Source of the DNA: Urophycis tenuis
Lineage: Eukaryota > Chordata > Actinopteri > Gadiformes > Phycidae
Assembly (NCBI GenBank): GCA_036785325.1
Contig: JAXIVH010000024.1
Span: 5,172,198-5,236,197 of the forward strand
Direction: 5' to 3'
Length of the DNA: 64,000 bases
Made by a program: the position numbers and the translations under genes. The notes under the pieces are model-generated. The model did no database searches, had not been told where the DNA came from, and worked only from the letters and a program-made list of their open reading frames with translations. This document shows, piece after piece, positions 25,303 to 37,021 of the stretch (its first letter is position 1; every line of letters begins with the position of its first letter).

Positions 25303-27524
25303 CACACGCTGGTGTCCCCTGATTGAACACACCCAAATTAACTATGTGGGGAACTTGTAGTGGGCCCGGGCCGAGTCCTAGACAGCTGAGATCTGGATTG
25401 TTTGGACTCCTCAGACCCCTGCAGTGCGGTGCCCCAGCCCCCGGTGTGTCATGTCTCTGTTCAGGGGGCTCAGGGGCCACCCGGCATGGTAGCAACATAC
25501 TTTCATACTTTCATGCACTGAGAGAGTGGAAAGCGTTTTAATAAACGGTAAGCAACGATGCATTTTGACAAACGATAATGCTTTGATGAACGACCCTATT
25601 TTTGCTAACCCATAATGTGCTTAATAAACAATAATGTGCTTTACGTTAACGCGTTTGACAAACAAAACATGGCATTGGTGCCCCAAGTCCAACATTTTCG
25701 ATCCTCTGAACAACTTGCTGTTCATGTCGTGGAACAAAGACTGAGCCAGACTTTGTCTGCTGCCATTGTGTGAGTTGCCAGGCGACATTAGCCTATTTAG
25801 CGTGGGGCTGGAGGTTCAGCGGTGGGCCTCGCCGTCTCAGCCCTCCCTTCATCACTCACCAGCGTCCTCCCGGCGCCGTGGCGTCCATCTCAAACCAAAC
25901 TCCACGGAGCTGTCGGCCCCTTTAGCGCTCCTGACCATCTTGCGGCGGCCTGCCTTCCCCCCAGCATGGCGGGCTCCCCTGCCAGAGAGGAGGTCATGCT
26001 ATGGGCCTCAGAGTCTTTGTCTGGCCCCATAACGGCTCCATTCTCCTCTGGAAGCCCAAACCTCCAGGCCTCCCAGACACAGGACAGCACTGTGACCAAA
26101 TGGACGACCAACACAAGTACACTCATAAACCACCCTGGAAACGCTCTCAAACCTATTGAATCTCTATTCAGGGAAGTGTTTTTGCTTTTCTGTGGTGATG
26201 CCAAACAACTCCCTTTCGACCAAATGGAGGCCTAATGGAAAGATGGGTGAAGAATGAGCCGTTAGACACAAGGCTGTGAATAGTGAAGACCAGAGGAGGA
26301 CTCCCTCACTGTTTATTTATCACTTCACTGGGGCTGTGTAGTCTGTACTATAGCATGACGCTATACATACACCACATGTACAACAGTAACAGAGCAGGGC
26401 TGCTGACATGAGGTTCCCATCCTGTTATGATGGGCGAAGGTTTGATTTGCTGCTCCTAAAATCAAATGAAACGACCACTTGAAAGGTACACATGTAGAGT
26501 ACTTCTTCTTCATGTAGACGCACACACACTGGTTCAACTCGACTACAGTGTCCCAACCTATAGCAGCACAACGAGAAGACTGTAGGTTAACGTCAAAGTA
26601 CACATGTCAAGCCATTAACAGGTAGCTATTCCTTAATGGCCTCATTTCCACAGCACAGAAGTGAAAACTAGTGAAAACTAGCCTAGACAAATGATTTAAA
26701 TAACAAAGGGTCATTTGACAGCAGTACAGAAGGGATAAAAACCTCTTAGAAAAAAGCACTGGAGTCTGAACTGCTCCCTGTGAAAACACATTCATCTGAC
26801 CGTGGAGAGCTTTGAGCTCAGCAGACAGCTGGCCAGCCCAGGTGCTGCGTCCACAGCCCGGCCAGGTGGCTCCACACAGCGGAGACACACCTGAGCCCAG
26901 CGTGGGGCCAACGCTGCGGTGGCTCTGGGGACACCGGAGCCGCCCAGATGAAAGGGAAACAGGAGAACCTTGTGGAGAACCCGGTGGAGGCCTCCATTAT
27001 CCAGACCAGGGCCGGACCAGCTCTCAAACAACTGGCTCCTCATTCTTCACTGCTCTGAGTTTCAAGTGAAAATAACAGCACAGGCTTGATAGTGTAAACA
27101 CGTCTCCTCAGCTTTGCTGCTTTGTTGGTCGGAGTTTAAACATAAAGAGGCTCTCTCTTGGTGCTCGTTGTGCACTATGAGCTTTGATACAGCCTTTAGC
27201 ATTTTGATGTTTTTCAGACCTGTTATTAACCCGTTCAGAGGAAAATGGATCCTCAACGTTCCATCAAGTTTACGGCCGACCCAACACAATGGTCGCTTCA
27301 CAACCCTGCCCCATAAAAGAGGACAGATCAAATGCTCTAAGCCTTGAGCTACTGCTACATAATAATACTTATCACTGCATTAACTAATGTTGATTAATGG
27401 TAACTAGACCATTGGTTAACTGTTAATTAACTGTTAGTTAATTGTTAGTTAATGCTCATCACTTCATGAACTCATGTTGTCCTTATGGGGAAGTGTTCCC
27501 TTGTCGCCTACATATACAGAGCAT

Positions 27525-27662
27525 GTTCACAACACAGGGTGATCACAACACAGGGTGTTCACAACACAGGGTGATCACAACACAGGGTGTTCACAACACA
27601 GGGTGATCGCAACACAGGGTGATCACAACACAGGGTGTTCACAACACAGGGTGATCACAAGG
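27525..27662. repeat. 18-bp CACAACACAGGGTGTTCA repeat
   Basis: About seven copies with alternating GTTCA and GATCA variants. Confidence 0.9.
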
Positions 27663-28259
27663 TGGCTGGAAAGATCTTCACATTTTCCATGTAAAGGCGG
27701 CGCTGCGGGTGCTTAGTATCTGCGTGTTGTTGAGGAAAGGAGCCGACGGCTCACAAAGAGTCTTCCCTGGTTCCTGTGAGCTGCTCCCTGCAGAAGGCTG
27801 AAGGTTAGCTCAGGAGGTGAGACGGTGGTCCTCCGTGGTCTGGAAGGAGGGAGAGGAGAGAAGGAGAGAGACGTTGACCAGGAGGGAGGGAGCTGTAACC
27901 TGAGCCCCTGGGTGAGTCATGTAGGAGCGTCCTACAGCCCACATGTAGGAGTGCAGCAGTCCAGCAGGCAGCAGATCCCCCCCCCGGGGCTGTCGCTGGG
28001 ACGACCCACCAAACCACTTCCAACGTCCCAGACAAGGCGTCCACAGGACAGGTTCTGCACGTCTGTTAGGAAGCTCAAACAAAACGCTCACAGACACACG
28101 CTTTGTTGTGAGGGCAAAACAAAACATTAGCAGGGAGACACGCAGTCCTGCGTGATGAACTACTGAAATGTTTATGAGACATGCAAATCATCCTGTGAGG
28201 GCACTGAGATGTTGACTGTTGACTCTTTTCTTCTATACTCTATACTTCTATAGGTCTAT

Positions 28260-28260
28260 A

Positions 28261-28291
<31 letters not shown>

Positions 28292-28317
28292 CATGTGTGT
28301 GTGTGTGTGTGTGTGTA
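28260..28317. repeat. (GT)n microsatellite
   Basis: GT run with GCGTGCAT interruption, upstream of the tmem198b start exon. Confidence 0.9.
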
Positions 28318-28695
28318 ACCATGGAGAAGTCCCAGTTGTTGACACACAGATTTCACACCTCCCTTACAGCGTCTGAAAACCTAAAGCCTGAGGAGCAGTT
28401 CCGTGAGGGGGCTCCAACGCCTCACCTTGTGTGTGAATGAAGCCGTCTTCTGAAGGCGTTGTGTGAAAGACCAAGGAGGAGGACATTCCTCAGAGAAGCC
28501 TTTGTCTGGTGGTGAAACCGTTTTAAATGTTCATCTCTCTTTGCTTCACAGCCGGCTGTTGGGATGGATTTCAGATAAGCCCTCCATTGGCATTTTGAAC
28601 CGCGTCCTCCCCTCCCCCCTCCCCCTCCCCCCCCCCAAAACACACCCTGTGCCGTCGCCCCCCCCGGCCCCCCGGCCCCCCATCCTCGGCCCAGC

Positions 28696-31117
28696 ATGGC
28701 GGACCCGACCGGGCCCAGCCTGGCCGGGGAAGAGCCCGTCACCGTGGACCTCTGCAGCCTGGAGCTGGAGAGGAACTATGAGCTCATCCCGGCTGTCATC
28801 TGCTCCATGTGCTGCCTGTTCGGGATCATCTACTGCTTCTTTGGTGAGCCCCCCGCTGGCACGGAGCCCCCGCTGCTCCGGGGACTTTTGGACCAGCAGA
28901 AAGCATCGGCCCAGTTGGAGCACACTTGGAAACACACAGCATTTCTATGAGCTCATTTTTCAAATGTGGTCATTGGAGCGTGATGGTTTTCTCTCGGCCC
29001 AAGTCTTTTAAACGAGCTGTCACTGTTAAAGGATGCAGACTGTGTTGGACTTGATGTATAACTGATTGTTTGACTTAAAACTAGAATATAGCATATAGCA
29101 TGGAATAGCTCAACATATGAGTTTCAACGTCACGCATGTGTCCCTGTGTGCTGTTGTGTGTACAGTGAAGAGGTCCTACTGGTCCTCTGGAGTCTGTCGA
29201 GTCGGCTCTCGAGTGCGTCTCACGACTCTCCCGTCACACTCCTCGCCATAACCAGCCCTCTCCCCCCCTCCCCTCCCCTCCCCTCTCCCCCCCTCCCCTC
29301 CTCCCAGGCTACCGCTGCTTCAAGGCGGTGATGTTCCTGTCGGGCCTGATGTTCGGCTCCGTGGTCATCTTCCTGCTGTGCCACAAGGAGCGCGTGCTGG
29401 ACACCCAGCTGAGCGTGGAGGCCTCGGCGGGCATCGGCCTGGGCATCGGCCTGCTGTGCGGCCTGGTCACCATGCTGGTGCGCAGCGTGGGGCTCTTCAT
29501 GACCGGCCTGCTGCTGGGGCTGCTGCTGGCCCTCGCCGCCCTGCTGGCCACGCAGCAGTTCTACACGCCCAGCACCCTGTGGGTGCCCCTGGGCTCGCTG
29601 CTGGGCACCGGCATGCTGTTCTCGGTGCTCACGCTGCAGTGGCAGAAGCCCTTCACCGTGCTGTCCACCGCCGTGTTCGGCGCCGCCATCATGACGGTGT
29701 GCGCCGACTACTTTGTGGAGACGCTGGTGCTGACGGTGCACGCGTACGGCTGCCTGCGCCTGCAGCCCGGCCCACCGCTCTGCTGGTACAGCTGGGTGGT
29801 GCTGGGGGTGTGGCCCGTCCTCAGCGTCATGGGGGTGCTGGTGCAGTGGAAGCTGACGGACCAGGGCTACTCTCATACTGAAGGTCAGAGGTCAACCCCA
29901 ACGGCGGGACGTAGGGTGGGACAAATCTAAGTAGGGGCGTTGTTGCGTGTGAGCATGTGCTTCATAACTGAGGCTCCTCTTCCTCCCCCCCAGTGGTTCT
30001 CAGCCGGCGGCAGAAGCGCGTGCAGCTGATGCGTCTCCGGGAGAAGGACAAGAAGAGGCAGCAGACAGGTGGGCAGCAAGACACGTACCGCCGCAAAGCC
30101 CCTCCGGTGAAGCGCTACGCTGGCGACCTCCTGGCGCCGGTCAGTCCCCCGTGCCGGCAGTAGGCCCCTAGCACCCTACACACCCCTACACACCCCCCGG
30201 GGCGGGGCAGTAGGCCCCTAGCACCCTACACACCCCTACACACCCCCCGGGGCGGGGCAGTAGGCCCCTAGCACCCTACACACCCCTACACACCCCCCGG
30301 GGCGGGGCAGTAGGCCCCTAGCACCCTACACACCCCAACACACCCCCCGGGGCGGGGCAGTAGGCCCCTAGCACCCTACACACCCCTACACACCCCCCGG
30401 GGGCGGGGCAGTAGGCCCCTAGCACCCTACACACCCCCCGGGGCGGGGCAGTAGGCCCCTAGCACCCTACACACCCCAACACACCCCCCGGGGGCGGGGC
30501 AGTAGGCCCCTAGCACCCTACACACCCCCCGGGGCGGGGCAGTAGGCCCCTAGCACCCTACACACCCCCCGGGGGCAGGGCAGTAGGCCCGTAGCACCCT
30601 ACACACCCCTACACACCCCCCGGGGCGGGGCAGTAGGCCCCTAGCACCCTACACACCCCTACACACCCCCCGAAGCGGGGCTGTAGGCCCGTAGCACCCT
30701 ACACACCCCTACACACCCCCCGGGGCGGGGCAGTAGGCCCCTAGCACCCTACACACCCCTACACACCCCCCGAAGCGGGGCTGTAGGCCCGTAGCACCCT
30801 ACACACCCCTACACACCCCCCGGGGCGGGGCAGTAGGCCCCTAGCACCCTACACCCCCCCCCGGGGCGGGGCCCTGGGGCCCGGCGTAGCCTGAGAATGT
30901 GTCCTGTGTCTCCCCCCCCCCCCCCCCCCCCCCCCCCCAGAGCTACCTGCAAAGCCTGAGAGAGCGACAGAGCGACACCGCCACCTCCCTTAGCAGCCTG
31001 GCAGCCCACCACACGGCCACCTCCCTCAGCAGTCTGGCAGCCCACCACACGGCCATCGACATGGAGGATGACACCGGCTCCACAGCGCCCCTCACAGCCC
31101 CGGTGGTACGGGGCTGA
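28696..31117 (+). CDS. tmem198b: TMEM198-family multipass membrane protein (complete, 4 coding exons)
   Basis: TMEM198 is a seven-pass membrane protein reported to promote Wnt/LRP6 phosphorylation. Coding exons: 28696-28843, 29308-29883, 29994-30139, 30941-31117 (TGA), 348 codons, close to the roughly 360 aa of human TMEM198. The N-terminus ELERNYELIPAVICSMCCLFG leads into TM1. Exon 2 encodes six further hydrophobic, Gly/Leu-rich helices (for example GIGLGIGLLCGL and GLFMTGLLLG). Exon 3 is the basic cytosolic linker, and exon 4 starts with the conserved SYLQSLRERQ. The start ATG lies in an exon opened by an acceptor at 28551. Exon 4 has an in-frame 36-bp tandem duplication (30981-31016 and 31017-31052). 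Position next to mmp19 and timeless fits TMEM198B rather than the paralogue TMEM198. Reading through the third donor gives a stop after seven codons. Confidence 0.92.
30146..30862. repeat. GC-rich 37-50 bp minisatellite in the last tmem198b intron
   Basis: About 15 units of GGGGCGGGGCAGTAGGCC + CCTAGCACCCTACACACCCC, with or without an extra CTACACACCCC. It begins about 10 bp after the donor at 30139 and fills most of the intron. Confidence 0.95.
30912..30938. repeat. Poly-C tract (27 C) at an acceptor
   Basis: Twenty-seven consecutive C form the pyrimidine tract of the last tmem198b exon (acceptor AG at 30939-30940). Confidence 0.95.
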
Positions 31118-31830
31118 ACACATCAGAACCTCCCCTCAGTGGCAGCGTGAGAAGAAGAGGGTGAGAGACACTGGAGGAAGAGGGAGAGAGGGACTCTCCT
31201 GACAATAAATGTAGATACTAACTCAGATGACATCTTCTCTGTCTCATGTGTGGAACATGCTTTAGTGAGGCCGATGGGGAACGTGGAGCAGTTTCCTCAA
31301 CTTATTCGCTGTGGACAACTGTCTCACTGATCCCGGCTCATTCTGAGTTGTCTGTCTTATTCTTAGTTGTGGACAACTGTCTCACTGATCCTGTGTTATT
31401 GAGTTGGTGTGTTTACATGTGTCTAGATGGAGATAGTGTGAAGAGGACGTAGTGTGTTTCTAGTTGTTGTGGAGTGCCATGAGGGGGCTTTTAAACAGCT
31501 GTTATCAACGTTCTGCTGCTGGGATTTGGCACAGCAACGTGAGCCACTCTGAGTTGTTTTGAGACTGTTAAACCAAACCTCTGGAGTCAAACTTTTCATT
31601 TCATATTATAACTAGTTCGATAAGGAAGAAGGAAGAAACACGACAACCTCAGAGAAAATGTGCTCTTTATATGTAGATTGTAATAATGATCCTTTGTGTC
31701 TCTTGTGTGTGTGTGTGTGTGAATGACTACGCAGAAGTGGACACTTCATATTAGCATCTGTACAGAATTGTTGATAGTTTCTAAAGTCAAATAAATCACT
31801 TTGATAAACTACTAAACTGGGTCCTGCTCT
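31118..31830 (+). terminator. tmem198b 3' UTR with two polyadenylation signals
   Basis: AATAAA at 31204-31209 and again at 31790-31795. The intervening sequence has no gene. Confidence 0.55.
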
Positions 31831-31834
31831 GAGG

Positions 31835-32047
31835 CCAGCTGCCTGTCTCCCTGCAGCCCCAGCTGCCTGTCTCCCTGCAGCCCCAGCTGCCTGTCTCCCT
31901 GCAGCCCCAGCAGCCTGTCTCCCTGCAGCCCCAGCAGCCTGTCTCCCTACAGCCCCAGCAGCCTGTCTCCCTGCAGCCCCAGCTGCCTGTCTCCCTGCAG
32001 CCCCAGCAGCCTGTCTCCCTGCAGCCCCAGCTGCCTGTCTCCCTGCC
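31835..32047. repeat. 24-bp CAGCTGCCTGTCTCCCTGCAGCCC repeat
   Basis: About eight copies with a CAGCAGCC variant, between the convergent 3' ends of tmem198b and mmp19. It keeps a reverse-strand frame open, which is not a gene. Confidence 0.95.
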
Positions 32048-32302
32048 CAGCCGTCTGGCATCACTCAGTACTCCCTAAACAGCGGACCAGAGGGAGGACT
32101 GCCTACTGGCTGTTGCCATGACGCCGTCAGTGTTATTCTGCACATACCCAACGCATGACTAAGATGACACTCACAGTGGGTTTTGGTGTATAAAGTCAGA
32201 TCAGCTGATGGCTCGACTGGTTACGCATCGCAAGACTTGGTGGTCGAACCGAAGGACTCTGACTCTACTGACTACTGACTCATGTAGAACAACTAGGTCA
32301 GG

Positions 32303-33098
32303 TTTATTCTTTGGAATATTTTAATAGAAAAATACAAGAGGGCATGCATTGAAAAACTGTAGAAAAGTATAAAAAACACAAACTAGCACCAACATCACAG
32401 GTCAGTGGGTGGAGCCCGGGACCAGGCAGCACATCTGCTGCACACACACACACACACACACACATTGCACACCCGGACACACACACACTGCACACCCTGA
32501 CACACACACCCACACTGCACACTCTGACACACACACACACACTGCACACTCTTTCACACACACACTGCACACCCGGACACACACACACACTGCACACCCT
32601 GACACACACACACACACTGCACACCCTGACACATACACACACTGCACACTCTGACACACACATACTGCACACCCGGACACACACACACACACTGCACACC
32701 CTGACACATACACACACTGCACACTCTGACACACACACACACCCACACTGCACACTCTGACACACACACACACCCACACTGCACACTCTGACACACACAC
32801 ACTGCACACCCTGACACACACACACACACACTGCACACCCTGACACACTAAGCAGAGTCCCTGACGTCATCAAGGTGACACACACACATATACACAGATG
32901 TGGATGAAATATTCTCAATTATTAGGAGTAGCCTTTGCTTTGTTGTAGGTAAACGGGTCCCAACCAAAGCCTGGCTGCTTTCAGCAGCAAACACACGTTC
33001 CACGATCTGATCCTAAGTGAACGACTCCAGTGCAAGTCGCCAAACAATAGTTTTTTGTGTCGACGTGCATCATGGTGTCCAACAGCACCACCTGCTGT
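32303..33098 (-). terminator. mmp19 3' UTR and candidate polyadenylation signal
   Basis: TTTATT on the + strand at 32303-32308 is AATAAA on the minus strand, about 790 bp downstream of the mmp19 stop. The stretch contains a CA-rich tandem repeat (32440-32845). Confidence 0.5.
32440..32845. repeat. CA-rich 26-30 bp minisatellite
   Basis: Some 15 units of ACACTGCACACCCTGACACA plus a variable number of CA. It lies in the putative mmp19 3' UTR. Confidence 0.9.
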
Positions 33099-36000
33099 TC
33101 AGTCCTTGCAGCGCATCCAGCGCTCCGCCTTGCTCTGCGGGTAGCCTCTGTCCACGCTCAGGCGCTCGTTCAGCCGCCAGTAGTTGTCCCCCTTAAAGAA
33201 GAAGATCTTCCCGTTGGTCCACGTGAGGGCAGCGTCCGGGCCGGGCGGGACCCCGCTGAACAGCGCCGAGAGGGGCTTCGGGTAAAACGACAAGTCGTTG
33301 TACTTCAGCTCATCCCACTGCCAGTGCTTGGACCCCTGCAGGAGAGACACAGCATTTACACAGTATGAGGCTGATGGAGGGGCAGTACTTTACACAGTAT
33401 GAGGCTGATGGAGGGGCAGTACTTTACACAGTATGAGGCTGATGGAGGGGCAGTACTTTACACAGTATGAGGCTGATGGAGGGGCAGTACTTTACACAGT
33501 ATGAGGCTAATGGAGGGGCAGTACTTTACACAGTATGAGGCTGATGGAGGGGCAGTACTTTACACAGTATGAGACTGACGGAGGGGCAGTACTTTACACA
33601 GTATGAGACTGACGGAGGGGCAGTACTTTACACAGTATGAGACTGACGGAGGGGCAGTACTTTACACAGTATGAGACTGACGGAGGGGCAGTATTTTACA
33701 CAGTATGAGACTGACGGAGGGGCAGTACTTTACACAGTATGAGACTGACGGAGGGGCAGTACTTTACACAGTATGAGACTGACGGGGGGGCAGTATTTTA
33801 CACAGTATGAGACTGACGGAGGGGCAGTACTTTACACAGTATGAGACTGACGGAGGGGCAGTACTTTACACAGTATAAGACTGACGGGGGGGCAGTACTT
33901 TACACAGTATAAGACTGACGGAGGGGCAGTACTGTGTAAAGTACTGTACTTTACACAGTATAAGACTGACGGAGGGGTAGTACTTTACACAGTATAAGAC
34001 TGACAGAGGGGCAGTACTTTACACAGTATAAGACTGACGGAGGGGCAGTACTTTACACAGTATAAGACTGACGGAGGGGCAGTACATTAAACAGTATGAG
34101 ACTGATGGAGGGGCAGTATTTTACACAGTATAAGACTGACGGAGGGGCAGTACTTTACACAGTATGAGACTGATGGAGGGGCAGTACTTTACACAGTATG
34201 AGACTGACAGAGGGGCAGTACTTTACACAGTATGAGACTGACGGAGGGACAGTACTTTACACAGTACTTTACACAGTATGAGACTGACGGAGGGACAGTA
34301 CTTTACACAGTATGAGACTGACGGAGGGGCAGTACTTTACACAGTATGAGACTGACGGAGGGACAGTACTTTACACAGTACTTTACACAGTATGAGACTG
34401 ACGGAGGGGCAGTACTTTACACAGTATGAGACTGACAGAGGGGCAGTACTTTACACAGTATGAGACTGACAGAGGGGCAGTACTTTACACAGCGTGAGAT
34501 TGATGCATGAGCTACAACAGGGGACCTACCTTGATGAAGACCAGCTTTTGGTTCCTCTGCAGGTACAGAACCGCATCGAGGTTAGCAGGGATGCGAGTCA
34601 TCAGCCTGGGGTACCCCGGGTCCAGCAGGAAGTCACTGTACCTCCACACCTCGCTGCCTGCACACACACAAGCACCAGCTTCAGGGTGGGGTCCTGGGCC
34701 CGGGGCCTCGAATAACTCTTTTACTCTTTTGATCCCGTGAGGGAAATTTGGTCTGGAAATACACTCAGCACACAGTGATGGTGAGGCACACAGTGAGGTG
34801 AAGCACACTAATCCCGAGGCAGTGAGCTGCCAACAGCGGCGCTCGGGGAGCAGTGAGGGTTAGAGGTGCCTTGCTCACAGGCACTTCAGCCGTTCGTACT
34901 GGTCGGGGTTTGAACCGGCAACCCTCCGGTTACAAGTCTGAAGCCCTAACCAGTAGGCGGCGGCTGCTGCGGCTGCGCCTCAGCCAGGCGCCGGTGCTGT
35001 ACCTTTGAAGAAGAAGGTCTTGTTGGTTCTCGGGGAGAAGACGGCGGCGTCCAGGTGTCCGGGGAGTCCGCTCCACAGCGTGGAGATGGGCAGCGGCTTC
35101 TGGTGGCCCTGGTCGGACACGGTCCAGACATGCTCCCCGCTGAAGGCAAACGTCTTCCTCCAGGGGCCTGCGTGGAGGACACGGTGGTGTTGAGGAGACA
35201 CACTGAAGCAAGGGGGAGATGCTTTGGGTTGAACCATCATGACATCTACTTTACCCAACATGATGGCATCCAGTGTGGCTGTGCAGGGGTCAGGAGGCCC
35301 ACTGGTGGGGGCGCCGGGGGGCAGCACATGGCTGGGGGAACTCAGGACACTAGGGTCCTTCTTCACACCTTCAGCGGGAGAAGACGTCACCATACAACGT
35401 CAATACAACCGTGCTGAAACTTCATTCAGATTGTGATGACGCAACAAGAGCCTCTGTCCTCGTTATCGTAGGCCTACCAATAGCAGTGTTGTTATGGGGT
35501 TCAGTGAGCCGGGGTAGGGTATGTAGGGTTGACACAGTGCTGTTCTGCTGGACCACTCACCATACAAGAACTGAATGCCCTTCACATCGTCGGGATGCAG
35601 CCTGAAGTTGGCCCGGTAACCGTTGTACCTGGCGCCCATCACCGCGCGGCTGTACTGGGAGTGGTCTAATCCCAGGGCGTGGCCTATTTCATGGGTCGCT
35701 ACGATACGCAGATTAGTGCCGTAGTAACTGCCCTCGGTCCAAAACTCATCTTCATCAAAATGGATGATGCCAACTTCTGGTGGGTTAGCGTGAGCGAGCA
35801 CGAGGCCTGCGATGGACCAGAAACACACGGGGCTCATTGTTGTTATACATTATAATCAATATATATATAATATTCATGTGTGGGTCATGTGACATCGGTC
35901 TCGTGATGTCATTTACTCACCAGGGCCATCGAACGGATTGACACACAAGCTGTCGTTCTTGTGAAACAGGATGCGTATGTCGGCTCTGAGGAACTGGACC

Positions 36001-36908
36001 TCTCGGAAGCTCAGGGGCGTCACGTCGCTCCAGTACTTGAAGGCGGCCCGCATGGCGGCGCTGATAGCCGCCTTCTTCATGTCAGGGGTGTAGTTGTAGA
36101 GCCGGTAGGTCAGGCTCTTTCTGCCCCAGCGACCTGCAATGTTGCATTTAGGATGCAAGCAAACAGAAGACAGACCAGGTTAGGTCATTTAGCTATACAA
36201 GTCTTTCTCATTTTAATAAAAGTGATCGACTATTGGCATGAAGCTGATTGGTACAAATTAATCTTTTTTAGCGTTATTTCTAAATATGTTTTACTGCTGA
36301 CGCTGTGACGCAATGACTTAAACTTCGGGAGGAAGGTGTGTGAGGTGCCTCACTCAGAACTCTGTATCTGAGAGTCTTCTTGTTGAAAAGATCCTCGTTG
36401 CCACAGCGGGGCGCCCTCATGGCGTGCAGCGTGGCCCGGTCCGCCTCCCCGGTGGTCGGGAGCTCGCTCACCCGCTGGAACACTCTGGGGGGGGGGATGG
36501 AGAGGGGCCAATGAGGCTAACTGTGCACACAGTCACAAGGACATTCCGTGTGGACACTGTTCATTTTCCATAAAAAAAACGTCTGGGGAACGTCATGCAA
36601 TGCACTGGTGCGATCGGCGTCTCGGCGAATCTCCCGGTACCTCAGCGCCTCGACGACGTCCCCGAGGTGAGACGCGTCATGGAGATCGGTGCGGTCCTCC
36701 AAGTACCCGAACTTAATGAGATAGTCCTAAAAAGCGTTAAGACAGAAATGAGACCACGCTTGATCCGCCTACACTCTAAAAACAGTCGGTTCGTCCACAC
36801 ACGTCAGCCTACCGTCGCTTCTTGTAATTCGCTCCATTGATCCACGATAGCCGAGTTTGCGTAAAACGCGACCGCCGCCAGCAGCGCCAGGGGCCGTAAA
36901 GCTTCCAT
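33099..36908 (-). CDS. mmp19: Matrix metalloproteinase-19 (complete, 9 exons)
   Basis: Secreted zinc endopeptidase that degrades basement-membrane and other matrix proteins. Exons, transcript order: 36908-36813, 36726-36641, 36484-36354, 36133-35921, 35806-35561, 35368-35255, 35167-35003, 34657-34530, 33335-33099 (TGA); 471 aa against 508 in human. Residues 1-20 form a signal peptide. The pro-domain cysteine switch PRCGNED has its Cys at about 88. The zinc site HEIGHALGLDH has H214, E215, H218 and H224, with the Met-turn Met at 232. A short proline-rich hinge precedes four hemopexin repeats beginning at DPCTATLDAIML and closed by WMRCKD, giving the expected C286-C469 disulfide. FDGPG and HFDEDEFWTEG match MMP19 closely. 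No RXKR furin site is seen before the catalytic domain. Start ATG chosen because it opens the signal peptide. Intron 8 is 1.2 kb of minisatellite. Confidence 0.93.
33350..34495. repeat. 34-bp minisatellite in the last mmp19 intron
   Basis: About 33 copies of CAGTATGAGACTGACGGAGG + GGCAGTACTTTACA. It includes a local inversion at 33931-33959 and fills nearly the whole intron 33336-34529. Confidence 0.95.
34726..34965 (-). mobile_element. tRNA-derived SINE in an mmp19 intron, minus orientation
   Basis: Reverse complement of the family seen at 13214-13505. It has the tail TTGATCCCGTGAGGGAAATT at the left, the body GGGGAGCAGTGAGGGTTAGA, and a tRNA-like head with B box GGTTCAAACCCC on the minus strand at about 34905. 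It occupies most of the 345-bp intron and ends about 40 bp from the donor at 35002, in the same sense as the gene. Confidence 0.85.
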
Positions 36909-36991
36909 CTCGGGTTAACAACACGTCGTGTTCGTCTGTCCTTTGTGTACTTCTGAGTACTGCCAGCACCAGACTGGGATCCTCTCGAGTG

Positions 36992-37021
36992 TTTATAGTT
37001 TTAACTCCAGAGGATGAGTCA
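36992..37021 (-). promoter_or_regulatory. mmp19 core promoter: TATA box and AP-1 site
   Basis: On the minus strand TATAAA lies at 36997-36992, about 84 bp upstream of the ATG. The AP-1 consensus TGAGTCA/TGACTCA lies at 37015-37021, just upstream of it. This spacing matches the proximal TATA plus AP-1 layout known from inducible MMP promoters. Confidence 0.6.

Noticed and set aside
29220..29881. Open frames of 167 and 218 codons in other frames over tmem198b exon 2
   Set aside because: Shadows of the GC-rich membrane-protein exon; no conserved features.
32195..32265. tRNA gene or SINE head near GCTGATGGCTCGACTGGTTA
   Set aside because: There is a GGTCGAACC-like B box but no cloverleaf could be drawn, and the body is unlike the other SINEs. 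At best a decayed remnant.
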